From positions 1 to 64,000 of the forward strand of contig CAZCHE010000006.1 in the NCBI GenBank assembly GCA_964498395.1: a stretch of DNA of 64,000 nucleotides. Reading direction: 5' to 3'. The notes below the pieces were generated by a model that worked only from the letters and a program-made list of their open reading frames with translations, was not told the DNA's origin and did no database searches. Below, piece by piece: positions 8,680-17,592 of the stretch. How positions within the stretch are numbered: the stretch's first letter is position 1; every line of letters starts with the position of its first letter. The DNA comes from Parapedobacter sp964498395. Lineage in GTDB: Bacteria > Bacteroidota > Bacteroidia > Sphingobacteriales > Sphingobacteriaceae. Position numbers and translations under genes: made by a program.

Positions 8680-10035
8680 TTAGTCCAAGGAGGGAAACGA
8701 AATGCCTTTAATCTTCCGATACAATTCTACCGCGTAAAGATCAGTCATACCCGACACGAAGTCAAGCACTGCCCGCACCTTGGAATAGGCATCTTCCCGT
8801 TCGGTATCGAATTGCCTGGGCATCAACGCCAAGAGTTTTTCGTCATACTTCGTTTTCTTGGGTTTAAGGTAAGCCGGAATAAACTCTTCCAATAATCCAT
8901 TCATGACCTTATAACCCGCCACCTCGATCTGCACAACTGATTGGGCATTGTAGATTTTCTTAACCGAAACCCGGGCGATCTCCCGCATGGCACCGACCAA
9001 GTCGGTGTCTATGGCATCCATCAATGACCGATCAAACGTACCGTTGAGTATGGCTGACTGTTCCTTAGCAAATGCTTGCGCACATGCCATGATCAAGGTA
9101 TTGATGGCTTTGGCACGCAATAAGCTTACCCGGCTATCCGGATCGTCTAGTTTTTCCAACCGTTGGCGGAGCCGGTCTTCGCGGCAAAGTGGCAATAGCA
9201 ATTGCTCCACGGCTTCGTATGGCAGGATGTTTAACCGATGGGCATCTTCCAGGTCAATAATATTATAGCAAATATCATCGGCGGCTTCCACCAAATACAC
9301 CAAGGGGTGGCGCTTGTAGGCCGTTTGCAGTTCGGGGTCTTTGAGCAACCCGAGTTCTGCCGCAATTTGCTCGAAAACATCAAGCTCCGACTGGAAAAAC
9401 CCGTATTTTTTGCGGTGAAGCACCTGTTTGTCATGGCCATCGGCCGCCGTGCAGGGGTATTTCACGATTGCAGCCAATGTGCTATAGGTCAGGGCAAATC
9501 CGTGTTCATCTTTTCCCGCAAAGGGGTGGGTGAGTATGCGCAAAGCATTGGCGTTGCCTTCAAAATGCGTCAGGTCTGCCCATTCAGCTGCCGAAACCTG
9601 CTCTTCGAATGCCTCGCCAGCCCCATCGGTAAAATAATTGGAAATGGCGGCTTCACCGGAATGCCCGAATGCCGGATTGCCCAAGTCGTGGGAAAGGCAA
9701 GCCGCCGAAACGATATTACCCACCTCTTGCAAGTAAGGCAGTTCGGCATCGATTCCCGGATCTTGCTTCCGCATCTCGTTGTAGAAAATGCGACCCAGCG
9801 AACGCCCTACACTGGCGACTTCCAGGCTATGCGTAAGCCGGTTATGGACAAAGACGCTTCCCGGCAGCGGGAAAACCTGCGTCTTGTTTTGCAACCTGCG
9901 GAAAGGCGAAGAAAAAATCAGACGGTCATAATCGCGCTGAAATTCGGACCTAGCGTCGTGCTGATCATCCGTTTTATACGACTCATATCCCCACCGCCTG
10001 ACAGACAATAATTGTTTCCAATTCATAGCATTCAT
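8680..10035 (-). CDS. dgt: Deoxyguanosinetriphosphate triphosphohydrolase (dGTPase)
   Basis: A 451-residue HD-domain protein matching dGTPases, which split dGTP (and often other dNTPs) into deoxynucleoside and triphosphate and so control dNTP pools. Visible motifs are FRRLQNKTQVF (residues 46-55), the metal ligand His in NRLTHSLEV (His69), and the HD pair in CLSHDLGNPAFGH (116-117). A later Asp lies in EAADDICYNI. Length is typical. The start is the upstream of two close Met codons (residues 1 and 4), so it may be one turn shorter. The unknown gene 7673-8656 follows on the same strand. Confidence 0.92.
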   Translation of the reverse strand: MNAMNWKQLLSVRRWGYESYKTDDQHDARSEFQRDYDRLIFSSPFRRLQNKTQVFPLPGSVFVHNRLTHSLEVASVGRSLGRIFYNEMRKQDPGIDAELPYLQEVGNIVSAACLSHDLGNPAFGHSGEAAISNYFTDGAGEAFEEQVSAAEWADLTHFEGNANALRILTHPFAGKDEHGFALTYSTLAAIVKYPCTAADGHDKQVLHRKKYGFFQSELDVFEQIAAELGLLKDPELQTAYKRHPLVYLVEAADDICYNIIDLEDAHRLNILPYEAVEQLLLPLCREDRLRQRLEKLDDPDSRVSLLRAKAINTLIMACAQAFAKEQSAILNGTFDRSLMDAIDTDLVGAMREIARVSVKKIYNAQSVVQIEVAGYKVMNGLLEEFIPAYLKPKKTKYDEKLLALMPRQFDTEREDAYSKVRAVLDFVSGMTDLYAVELYRKIKGISFPSLD

Positions 10036-10228
10036 GCGAAAGGCACAAAGTTAACATATTAACCTGAGTTCGATTATGCTTTGTCGGCGCCTTCGCACAG
10101 GTTTATCGGGCCGGGCTAAAATTTTAACAAAACTTAACAAATCATCGACGACTTAGGCATAGTCCTTGAAGTATTCAGCGTGTAGAATTGTCTTTTCATA
10201 GTTTAGGTTTATAATTGGTTAGTTTGAA

Positions 10229-10260
10229 AGCCCCGATCCTCCCCGTTTCGGGGCTTTTTA
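10229..10260 (+). terminator. Rho-independent terminator
   Basis: A perfect 8-bp stem, AGCCCCGA (10229-10236) with TCGGGGCT (10248-10255), followed by a T-run. It reads on the plus strand, yet no plus-strand gene lies upstream: dgt is transcribed the other way. It may end a short untranslated transcript started somewhere in 10080-10200. From 10261 to 10585 I see only A/T-rich sequence. Confidence 0.7.
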
Positions 10261-10585
10261 TTTCTCTGCCACGACACTGTTGTGCGTGGCAGGGATAACG
10301 CAAAATCGATATTAAACTAGATTCTTCATTAGTCTTTTCCAGTTTAATATTCCTTTATGGTTTATTGCATTTATCTTCAGCTGTTCCCCAGTATATATTC
10401 AGTATATATTCAGCTTTTTAATACTACATATATCCTATATTTACTTTAGATAAAAGCTTAGCATAATATAGGTACGGGCTAAAACCACTAGGTCGCTAAC
10501 GGATAATCCGACACCAAAACGACCAAACACTTATGCATATATAAGTAGATTATGTATATAGTTATGATGATTAAACAATCAAACA

Positions 10586-10729
10586 ATGAAAGCACGGTTA
10601 AATTTGACCATCGATGAAAATTTGTTAGCACAAATCAAGCGCTATGCCGCAAGCAGAAAGAGTAGTATTTCTGGACGCCAATGTCATTCTCGCTTTTGTA
10701 TGGCAACGGGAGGGGTATACACAGCGTAA
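10586..10729 (+). pseudogene. Truncated RHH-type antitoxin remnant
   Basis: The ATG at 10586 opens MKARLNLTIDENLLAQIKRY, the start of the short ribbon-helix-helix antitoxins that pair with PIN toxins in Bacteroidota. After about 29 residues (KSSIS) the similarity stops and the frame runs into unrelated sequence, ending at 10729. The rest of the antitoxin is missing. The overlapping frame at 10644 carries the start of the matching toxin, so a deletion seems to have joined the two genes. Confidence 0.65.
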
Positions 10730-10796
10730 AACCATCATTTCATGGGCAGAGCAAAAGAAAATCATTGGATTTGTTCTCCCACGATTTTACCCATAA
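10644..10796 (+). pseudogene. Truncated PIN-domain toxin remnant
   Basis: In the +1 frame relative to the antitoxin remnant, sequence from 10659 reads RVVFLDANVILAFVWQREGY. This is the N-terminal strand and first acidic residue (Asp of LDANVIL) of a PIN ribonuclease toxin. The frame ends after 50 codons at 10796 against about 130-140 for a full toxin, so the catalytic core is lost. Its end abuts the hairpin at 10795-10838. Confidence 0.65.
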
Positions 10797-10838
10797 AAAA
10801 ACGGAGAACCGCCTCTTTCGATTTGAATCCTCCGTTTT
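10795..10838 (-). terminator. Terminator of the candidate minus-strand RNA
   Basis: On the minus strand AAAACGGAG (10838-10830) pairs with CTCCGTTTT (10806-10798), giving a 9-bp stem that runs into seven T. The T-run is longer on the minus strand than on the plus, so it mainly ends transcripts coming from the right. Confidence 0.65.
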
Positions 10839-10839
10839 A

Positions 10840-11175
10840 ACCTTAATTACAACCGTAGCTGTAATTTAGGTATCAAAGTCGAGTGTCTTTGTCGGCATCC
10901 GTCCATGCTACGCCGGTGAAGACTTTACATTTTCCGTGATGCATTTGCCGTTTTGCTGCTGTCCTCCATAGAGGTAACAACTTCGTACAATCCCTAGCGT
11001 ATGTTTTGGTTGGGCCGATTCCCCTTGCGAGGTTTCTGACAAATCCCTTTCCGGTATGAAACCTTCTTGGGCCAACCCACCGCTATTTAAAGCTATCCCA
11101 AAATAGTTACCTTTCGGCTACTGTTTTGTTAATGGATACTTCATGATGGGCGATTCAAAGAACTTCGTACTTGAT
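10840..11175 (-). ncRNA. Candidate structured RNA of unknown class
   Basis: A stretch with no ATG-started gene that looks like a non-coding transcript read leftward. A Bacteroidota promoter (11181-11211) precedes it and a terminator (10795-10838) ends it, giving about 380 nt. Inside, 11008-11016 pairs with 11070-11077 (8 bp with one bulge), and nested within it 11030-11036 pairs with 11058-11064 (7 bp). A hairpin at 11105-11122 is closed by a GAAA tetraloop. I compared it with the conserved motifs I know of RNase P, tmRNA, 6S and SRP RNA and found no match. One minus-strand frame stays open for 69 codons without an ATG, so a decayed gene remains possible. Confidence 0.4.
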
Positions 11176-11180
11176 ATTGA

Positions 11181-11211
11181 CTAAGGTAGCGACTAAAGGC
11201 TCACGTGTCAA
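11181..11211 (-). promoter_or_regulatory. Promoter of the candidate minus-strand RNA
   Basis: On the minus strand TTG (11211-11209) is followed after 20 bp by TACCTTAG (11188-11181). This matches the Bacteroidota -33/-7 pattern with one change from TAnnTTTG. The expected start of transcription is near 11174. From 11212 to 11555 the DNA is A/T-rich and must hold the dnaG promoter, but I find no clear -7 box there. Confidence 0.5.
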
Positions 11212-11555
11212 GGAAAAAGTGTTTTATTTTATTAACATGTTTTCCACCTTAAATGTGGCACTTATCAACATCTGGTATCGAATGCCTATGGTACCAGAAT
11301 ATCGTTAATAGGTTTTGGAGTTAACATTATCCACATTTAATTTTTAGGATTTATTAACAATACCGGTGATTTTCACGCTGGTAGCGCGCATCATTTTCTG
11401 CTTAAAATCGGCAAAAAGAGGAATTTAATTGGGTTAAACAATCGGATTTAACCCAAGAGGCTTGCCCATCAATTACTTGTTATAAAGTGATATTATCTCC
11501 TTGTTACTTGCCGCTTATTCCTTAATTTTACCTTCCCTAATTTAACGAATACACG

Positions 11556-13508
11556 GTGATCAAACAGGAAACGGTCGATAAAATACTGGATACTGCTCGC
11601 ATAGAGGAGGTGGTGGGTGATTTTGTAGACTTGAAAAAGCGAGGTACGTCACTCATCGGCCTTTGCCCGTTCCACAACGAAAAGACACCATCCTTTAACG
11701 TATCCGTTAGCAAGGGCATCTACAAATGTTTCGGCTGTGGTGCGGGCGGCGATTCGGTAAGGTTTGTGATGGAACACGAGAAGTATTCCTATCCGGAAGC
11801 GCTCCGATACCTCGCGAAAAAATACCATATCGAAGTCGAGGAAACCGAACGGACACCGGAACAGCTCGCTGCACAGGATAAACGCGAAAGCCTATTCATC
11901 GTGACCAACTGGGCGGGCAAGTTTTTCAGGGATACACTGTGGGAATCGGAAGAGGGCCTCGCCGTGGGCCTTAACTATTTCAAGGAGCGGGGATACCGCG
12001 AAGATATCATCAAGAAATTTGAACTCGGTTATTCGCCCGAGGGTTGGACGGCGCTGTATGACCGGGCGAAAGCCGAAGGATATAAGGATGAATTCTTGGA
12101 GACAACGGGCTTGATCATCCGCAAAGATGACGGCAGCGTATACGACCGCTTCCGCGGCCGGGTGATGTTTCCCATCCACAACCTGACGGGCCGGATACTG
12201 GGTTTCGGTGGCCGGACATTGAAGACGGATAAGAAAGTTCCGAAATATGTCAATTCGCCTGAAAGCGAGGTGTACCACAAATCGGATGTGCTGTATGGCC
12301 TCTATTTTGCCAAAAAGGCGATCCTAGAGGCAGACAATTGCTACTTAGTGGAAGGTTATGCTGATGTACTGTCCATGCATCAGGCCGATGTGGAAAACGT
12401 GGTGTCATCATCGGGAACATCATTGACCCACGGACAGGTGAGGCTGATTTCACGATATACCAAAAACGTGACCATCCTCTATGACGGGGACGAAGCAGGC
12501 ATCAAGGCCTCTCTGAGGGGTACGGACATGCTCCTTGAAGAAGGGCTGAACGTTAAAGTACTGCTTTTCCCCGATGGGAATGATCCGGATTCTTATGTGC
12601 AGCAATTCGGTTCTTCGGCCTTTAAACAATATGTTGCCGAGCACCAGCAGGACTTTATCTTCTACAAGACCCATATCTTATTGCGAGATGCCGGCAACGA
12701 CCCCATCAAACGGGCCGGCGTCATCCGCGAGGTGGTCGAGAGCATCGCGCTGATACCGGATGAAATCAAGGTTTCGGTTTTCATCCGCGAATGTAGCGGA
12801 TTGCTGGACATCCAAGAGCGTGCCCTGATTGCCGAACTCAATAAAATACGTGTCGAGGGGCGGCGCAAATCGGGCAAACAGTCCGTCCTGACACCGGACT
12901 CCCCTCCAGACCTACCACCCCCCGAACTGCTTTTGGGTGATGAGCCCGCCCAACCGTCGACCAGTGACCGTATAGCCCCCGATATCCTGCAGGAACGGGA
13001 AATCATTCGCATATTGCTCAATTATGGAGATGTGGTGGTCGACTGGGAATCTACCGAAGGGATACCCATAGCTCCGCTATTGCTCAATGTGCTAGACGAC
13101 ATCACCTTTGATGACCCTACTTGCCTGGCAATCGTGGAAACCTATAAGGAGCACATCACCCGCATGGAACTGCCTAACCAGCGCCTGTTCGTGGCACATC
13201 GCGACCAGAAAATTGCCGACCTGGCGGTGTCCGTGCTGGCCACCAAATATACCCTCAGCCCCAATTGGAACGACGAAAAACGCAAGATATACGTTTCGCA
13301 TGAGTCGGAACGCCTGAAGGACCTGGTATATGGGGCCGTTTACCGCACCAAAAAATGGAAGATCAAGCGAAAGATGGTGGAAACGCAGGAGGCGCTGAAG
13401 ACGGAAACGGAAGAGGCCAATATTACGATATTGCTAGACAAGTACCACAAATACAAAGAGGCTGAAAAAATCGTTAGTGATAAACTGGGAACCATTGTTA
13501 TCAAATGA
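11556..13508 (+). CDS. dnaG: DNA primase DnaG
   Basis: The replicative primase, 650 residues, which makes RNA primers for lagging-strand synthesis. The CHC2 zinc-binding domain is at the N-terminus (Cys37, His40, Cys58, Cys61). The TOPRIM core shows VEGYADV (near 265) and YDGDEAG (near 309-314). The C-terminal third is the helicase-interaction region with a proline-rich linker near residues 445-475. The start codon is GTG at 11556, chosen because it gives the normal primase N-terminus (IKQETVDKIL). yraN follows 12 bp downstream, so the two are probably cotranscribed. Confidence 0.97.
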   Translation: MIKQETVDKILDTARIEEVVGDFVDLKKRGTSLIGLCPFHNEKTPSFNVSVSKGIYKCFGCGAGGDSVRFVMEHEKYSYPEALRYLAKKYHIEVEETERTPEQLAAQDKRESLFIVTNWAGKFFRDTLWESEEGLAVGLNYFKERGYREDIIKKFELGYSPEGWTALYDRAKAEGYKDEFLETTGLIIRKDDGSVYDRFRGRVMFPIHNLTGRILGFGGRTLKTDKKVPKYVNSPESEVYHKSDVLYGLYFAKKAILEADNCYLVEGYADVLSMHQADVENVVSSSGTSLTHGQVRLISRYTKNVTILYDGDEAGIKASLRGTDMLLEEGLNVKVLLFPDGNDPDSYVQQFGSSAFKQYVAEHQQDFIFYKTHILLRDAGNDPIKRAGVIREVVESIALIPDEIKVSVFIRECSGLLDIQERALIAELNKIRVEGRRKSGKQSVLTPDSPPDLPPPELLLGDEPAQPSTSDRIAPDILQEREIIRILLNYGDVVVDWESTEGIPIAPLLLNVLDDITFDDPTCLAIVETYKEHITRMELPNQRLFVAHRDQKIADLAVSVLATKYTLSPNWNDEKRKIYVSHESERLKDLVYGAVYRTKKWKIKRKMVETQEALKTETEEANITILLDKYHKYKEAEKIVSDKLGTIVIK

Positions 13509-13520
13509 AATGAGAAATTT

Positions 13521-13889
13521 ATGATGCCTCCACATCTGCAGAAAGGCAGCGATGGGGAACGGGTAGCCGTAGCGCACCTCGAGCGGCTAGGTTATCACAT
13601 CCTCCATCAGAATTGGCGCCATCAGCACCTGGAGGTAGATATCATTGCACGGGAGGATAACATATTGGTTTTCGTAGAAGTGAAGATGCGTTCATCCGCA
13701 GCCTTTGGCATGCCCTACGAATCGGTAGACCGAGCCAAGCAAGCTAAGCTGGCCCGTGCGGCCAATCACTACATCGCCACCCATAGCTATGGTGGCGAAA
13801 TCAGATTTGATGTGGTATCGATTTTGTATTCCGCACAAAACAAAATTTATGATATCCGGTTGATAAAGGATGCTTTTTGGCCGGATTAG
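13521..13889 (+). CDS. yraN: YraN family (UPF0102) putative endonuclease
   Basis: A 122-residue protein with the Holliday-junction-resolvase-like restriction fold of UPF0102. The active-site pattern is complete: Glu13 in GERVAV, Asp40 in LEVDIIA, and Glu53/Lys55 in VEVKMR. YraN proteins are presumed nucleases, but their role is not established. It sits 12 bp behind dnaG. Two ATG codons are adjacent at 13521; either could start it. Confidence 0.9.
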   Translation: MMPPHLQKGSDGERVAVAHLERLGYHILHQNWRHQHLEVDIIAREDNILVFVEVKMRSSAAFGMPYESVDRAKQAKLARAANHYIATHSYGGEIRFDVVSILYSAQNKIYDIRLIKDAFWPD

Positions 13890-13929
13890 TGTTATGCATA
13901 TTCTATTCAAAGTGTTTATGTTTGTAACA

Positions 13930-14988
13930 ATGAATAAATTCCTATACTTCCCCGTTGTACTGATTGCTGTCATCGCATCTTGCAGCACGCAAAAGAATAC
14001 CTCAAAATTCAGGTTCGCTAGCCCTGAAGCGGGCACCATGGTCAGCATTGGCGAAACCGTGCCCTTGACATTAGAGTTTCCCGGTGACGTTTCCACCTTT
14101 GACTCGGTCGTATACGCAGTAGACGGCAAGGTATTGACACGGCAGACCGATAGTTCGCCCGTGACCCTTGATACCGAGAAAATGGCTTTCGGGAATTGCA
14201 CGTTAAGTGCACGTCTCTATTACGGAGACAATGAGCAGGTGGCCTACAGCAACATCGTCGTCGTTCCCCCTGCCCCGAAGCGGTATGGCTTCCGCGTGGT
14301 CAATGAATATCCCCACGATCCCACAGCCTATACGCAGGGATTGGAGTTTGATGACAGCGGCGCCCTGTATGAGAGCACTGGTAACGAAAGTTCCGGCCAA
14401 AACGGGAGATCGTCGCTTCGTCGGGTTAATTACCAAACAGGGCAGGTGTTGCAACGCATTGATTTGGATGATCAATACTTCGGAGAGGGGCTCACCATCG
14501 TCGGGGATAAGCTGATTCAACTCACATGGAGGGAGAATACCGGGTTTGTGTATAACAAAAGTACGTTTGCCAAGATTCGGGAGTTTACCTACGGCAAAAG
14601 CCCCGAGGGGTGGGGTATTTGCTATGACGGAGACAGACTGATCAAATCGGACGGCAGCAGCAAACTTTACTTTCTCAATAAAGACACTTATGCTGAAGAG
14701 GGATTCATCGAGGTGTACAATGACCGAGGCCCCGTAGACAGCCTCAACGAGCTGGAATATATCGATGGGAAGGTGTATGCTAACGTGTATACCGAAGATA
14801 TCATTGTGATTATCGACCCGCAGACAGGTGCGATAGAAGGCGAAATCAATCTTATTGGCATCTATCCCGATAAGCAGGATCATAATAACGAACTTAACGG
14901 TATCGCCTACCACCGAAAGGAGGGTCGCCTTTTCGTGACCGGGAAACTTTGGAGCACACTTTATGAAATTAGCTTGGTAGAGCGGTGA
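13930..14988 (+). CDS. Glutaminyl-peptide cyclotransferase, lipoprotein
   Basis: A glutamine cyclotransferase-family protein of 352 residues, which turns N-terminal Gln of peptides or proteins into pyroglutamate. The start at 13930 is preferred over upstream Met codons because it gives a clean lipoprotein signal with the lipobox VIASC near residue 18-21. A short Ig-like N-terminal part (to about 110) is followed by a five-bladed beta-propeller. Family marks are YPHDPTAYTQGLEF, FGEGLT, GWGICYDG, NELEYI and NELNGIAY. It probably acts in the periplasm or on the cell surface. It follows yraN by 40 bp. Confidence 0.9.
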   Translation: MNKFLYFPVVLIAVIASCSTQKNTSKFRFASPEAGTMVSIGETVPLTLEFPGDVSTFDSVVYAVDGKVLTRQTDSSPVTLDTEKMAFGNCTLSARLYYGDNEQVAYSNIVVVPPAPKRYGFRVVNEYPHDPTAYTQGLEFDDSGALYESTGNESSGQNGRSSLRRVNYQTGQVLQRIDLDDQYFGEGLTIVGDKLIQLTWRENTGFVYNKSTFAKIREFTYGKSPEGWGICYDGDRLIKSDGSSKLYFLNKDTYAEEGFIEVYNDRGPVDSLNELEYIDGKVYANVYTEDIIVIIDPQTGAIEGEINLIGIYPDKQDHNNELNGIAYHRKEGRLFVTGKLWSTLYEISLVER

Positions 14989-15028
14989 TCTCACCTGACA
15001 GTTCCCTAATGAAATGATGTGTATATAG

Positions 15029-16807
15029 ATGCTTAGCGACTTAAAATACATCTTCAAGTACCGGGGAAAGCTGGTTGACCGAGTGATGCTCTATATCAGC
15101 GTGGCCTGTGCATTGGTCGTCTTGTTTCATTTGGGTTATAATACCGATAAAGCGGCCGAGCGGCAATTTGTAGCAATCAGCGAATGGTTGTTTTATGGAT
15201 TGTTTGTACTGAGTTTATGCCGTACAGCCCTTTCGATCGTCGCCACGGGTAGGATTGGCGTAGCCCACTATGGCGGGCTCATCTTAGCGGTGTTTTTTCT
15301 GGCGGTGGTAGCTGCCCGTGCCAGCCAAGAAGCCCATCTCTCGTTTTTACGTCAGGAGGAATGGTTATACTTGGGCATCTTCGCGGTGTGCCTGACAGAG
15401 TTGTCCAAAAGCAGCCTCTTTTTCGATAACTTCTACTTTAATCCTACCATCCTGTTTGTCATCAGTTTCTTGTTACTCATTTTGGCGGGCACGCTTTTGT
15501 TGATGCTGCCAAAAACCACTTGGCAGGAATCGCTGCCCTTTATCGATGCGCTTTTCATGGCGACGAGTGCGGTATGCATTACCGGGCTTTCTACGGTAGA
15601 TATGGCAACCCAATTCACCGAGTTTGGGCAGACGGTCATGCTGATCCTCATCCAATTGGGCGGGTTGGGCATCATGACTTTTACCGGGTTTTTCGGTTAC
15701 TTTTTCAGCGGCGGCTTTTCGTATAAAAACCAGTTGATGTACAGCGAATTCCTTGGGCAGAACAAGGTGGCGTCGGTCATCAGCACCTTGTTAAAAATCA
15801 TTTTCATTACCTTGCTTTTCGAAGCGATCGGGGCCGTCTTTATTTTTTTCAGCACAGATGCAGCGGATTTTAAAACCGGTGGTGACCGCCTGTTTTTTGC
15901 GGTCTTCCATGCCGTATCGGCATTCTGCAACGCGGGATTTTCCATTGCCGAAGAGGGGCTCCACCACCCGCTGTTCCGATTCAACTACAACATGCAGTTG
16001 GTGGTGGCCTGGTTGTTTATCGTCGGCGGTTTGGGATTTGGCATCGTCTTCAATATGTATACGTTTGTGAAACGGTGGTTCGTTAATTTCTTCCAACGGG
16101 TATTTTTCGGCAAGGCTTACGTATACCGCGCTTGGATCATCAGCTTCAATACCCGGTTGGTCATTTGGGTATCCCTGATCTTGCTGGTATTTTCGACGAT
16201 GGCAACTTTTGTGCTGGAATATCACCACTCGCTTGCCGAACACGATACGCTATGGGGAAAATGGATAGCCGCTTTTTTCACGGGCAACAGCGCGCGCACG
16301 GCGGGATTCAGCATATCAAGTACCGGTGGACTGTCGTTCCCGATGGTGGCATTGACGATGTTGTTGATGTGGATAGGGGCTTCGCCCGGGTCTACCGGCG
16401 GCGGTATCAAGACCAGCACCTTTGCCGTGGCGGTACTCAACATTGTGAGCCTGGCGAGGGGGAAAGACAGCCTGGAGATATTCAAGCGTAAGGTATCGGC
16501 AGATTCGGTCAATAAGGCATTTGCCATCATTGTGCTTTCTTTCTTGGCTATCGGGGCGACGATGTTTGCGCTATCCATTACAGACGGAGGCCTTGGGATG
16601 CGGGCCATTCTGTTTGAGAGCTTTTCCGCTTATGCCACGTGCGGACTCAGTTTGGGCATCACCCCCCAGTTAAGTGACGCGGGCAAAGTGGTGGTGGCCT
16701 GTAGCATGTTTGTAGGACGGGTTGGATTGCTGACGCTACTGGTGGCCTTGATTAAGAATATGAAAAATAGGAGTTATGCCTATCCGCAGGAAAAAATATT
16801 GTTTTAA
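15029..16807 (+). CDS. TrkH/KtrB family potassium transporter subunit
   Basis: A 592-residue integral membrane protein of the TrkH/KtrB superfamily, the pore of a K+ (or Na+-coupled K+) uptake system. Selectivity-filter segments are seen in the four repeats: SAVCITGLS, SAFCNAGFS, SARTAGFS and YATCGLSLG. It is longer than KtrB because of extra hydrophobic helices in the first 130 residues, a common form in Bacteroidota. The gating partner gene follows 12 bp downstream, so the two form one operon. Uptake direction and coupling ion cannot be read from sequence. Confidence 0.92.
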   Translation: MLSDLKYIFKYRGKLVDRVMLYISVACALVVLFHLGYNTDKAAERQFVAISEWLFYGLFVLSLCRTALSIVATGRIGVAHYGGLILAVFFLAVVAARASQEAHLSFLRQEEWLYLGIFAVCLTELSKSSLFFDNFYFNPTILFVISFLLLILAGTLLLMLPKTTWQESLPFIDALFMATSAVCITGLSTVDMATQFTEFGQTVMLILIQLGGLGIMTFTGFFGYFFSGGFSYKNQLMYSEFLGQNKVASVISTLLKIIFITLLFEAIGAVFIFFSTDAADFKTGGDRLFFAVFHAVSAFCNAGFSIAEEGLHHPLFRFNYNMQLVVAWLFIVGGLGFGIVFNMYTFVKRWFVNFFQRVFFGKAYVYRAWIISFNTRLVIWVSLILLVFSTMATFVLEYHHSLAEHDTLWGKWIAAFFTGNSARTAGFSISSTGGLSFPMVALTMLLMWIGASPGSTGGGIKTSTFAVAVLNIVSLARGKDSLEIFKRKVSADSVNKAFAIIVLSFLAIGATMFALSITDGGLGMRAILFESFSAYATCGLSLGITPQLSDAGKVVVACSMFVGRVGLLTLLVALIKNMKNRSYAYPQEKILF

Positions 16808-16819
16808 AAAGATATCGCT

Positions 16820-17506
16820 ATGAAGTACGTTGTTTTAGGTTTGGGTAATTTTGGCAGGGCGCTAGCCATTCGCCTCACCGAATTGGGGCACGAGGTCATC
16901 GGTGTTGACAATCGTATGGCCAAGGTCGAGCAACTCAAAGAGAAAGTCACACACGCGGTATGCATGGACAGTACGGACATCGATGCGGTAAGTGCGCTCC
17001 CTTTACGGGATGCCGATGCCGTCATCGTGGCGATTGGGGAAGACGAGGGGGCCTCCCTGCTCACCACTGCCCTGCTCAAGCAGTTGCAGGTGAAGCGGAT
17101 CATCGGCCGGGTGGTATCCGATCTCCAAAAGACCGTATTGGAGGCCATGGCCATCGACGAATACATCATGCCGGAGGAGGATGCTGCCGGACGCCTGGCC
17201 ATGCGGTTGGATAACATTGACATTGTCGATTCCTTCAAAATATCGGACAACTATAGTATCATCGAAACCAAGGTACCCAATAAATACGCGGGGTTAACAT
17301 TGAAAGAAGCCAACCTAACCAATAAATATCGGGTAATCGTACTGACCACGATCAAAGCGACCGAGCGGGAGGAAAATGGGAAAGTGAAGATCTGCAAAGA
17401 GGCTACGGGCATTGCCCAGTCCGACACGGTATTGGCCGAAGGCGATATCCTGGTGCTATTCGGTGAATTGAAAGATATCAATCGCCTGATTCAAAAAGGG
17501 GAATAG
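16820..17506 (+). CDS. TrkA/KtrA family potassium channel gating subunit
   Basis: A 228-residue cytoplasmic protein that binds nucleotides and opens or closes the TrkH-type pore encoded just upstream. The RCK/TrkA-N Rossmann fold starts with GLGNFG (residues 7-12) and an acidic residue at the end of strand two (GVDNRM). The TrkA-C domain occupies the last 85 residues, ending in ILVLFGELKDINRL. It is a single RCK unit like KtrA, not the double unit of enterobacterial TrkA, so it should assemble as an octameric ring. Confidence 0.93.
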   Translation: MKYVVLGLGNFGRALAIRLTELGHEVIGVDNRMAKVEQLKEKVTHAVCMDSTDIDAVSALPLRDADAVIVAIGEDEGASLLTTALLKQLQVKRIIGRVVSDLQKTVLEAMAIDEYIMPEEDAAGRLAMRLDNIDIVDSFKISDNYSIIETKVPNKYAGLTLKEANLTNKYRVIVLTTIKATEREENGKVKICKEATGIAQSDTVLAEGDILVLFGELKDINRLIQKGE

Positions 17507-17592
17507 CAGCCATTTGCCTTACATCTTGTGTCCTTATCATATGGCTGCATGGTTATGTTGCATATCAACGCGAATTTGCCTAAGTTTGAGCA

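Noticed and set aside
9238..10011. 257-codon open frame on the plus strand
   Set aside because: Antisense to dgt, which has complete catalytic motifs. The frame is a composition effect.
10681..10869. 62-codon open frame on the plus strand
   Set aside because: Crosses the toxin remnant and the terminator in a different frame and resembles nothing.
10840..11175. RNase P RNA, tmRNA, 6S RNA or SRP RNA
   Set aside because: The conserved motifs I know for these (such as GAGGAAAGTCC, or the tmRNA ends and tag) are absent on either strand.
14203..15057. 284-codon open frame on the minus strand
   Set aside because: Antisense to the glutaminyl cyclase gene, which has a signal peptide and full family motifs.
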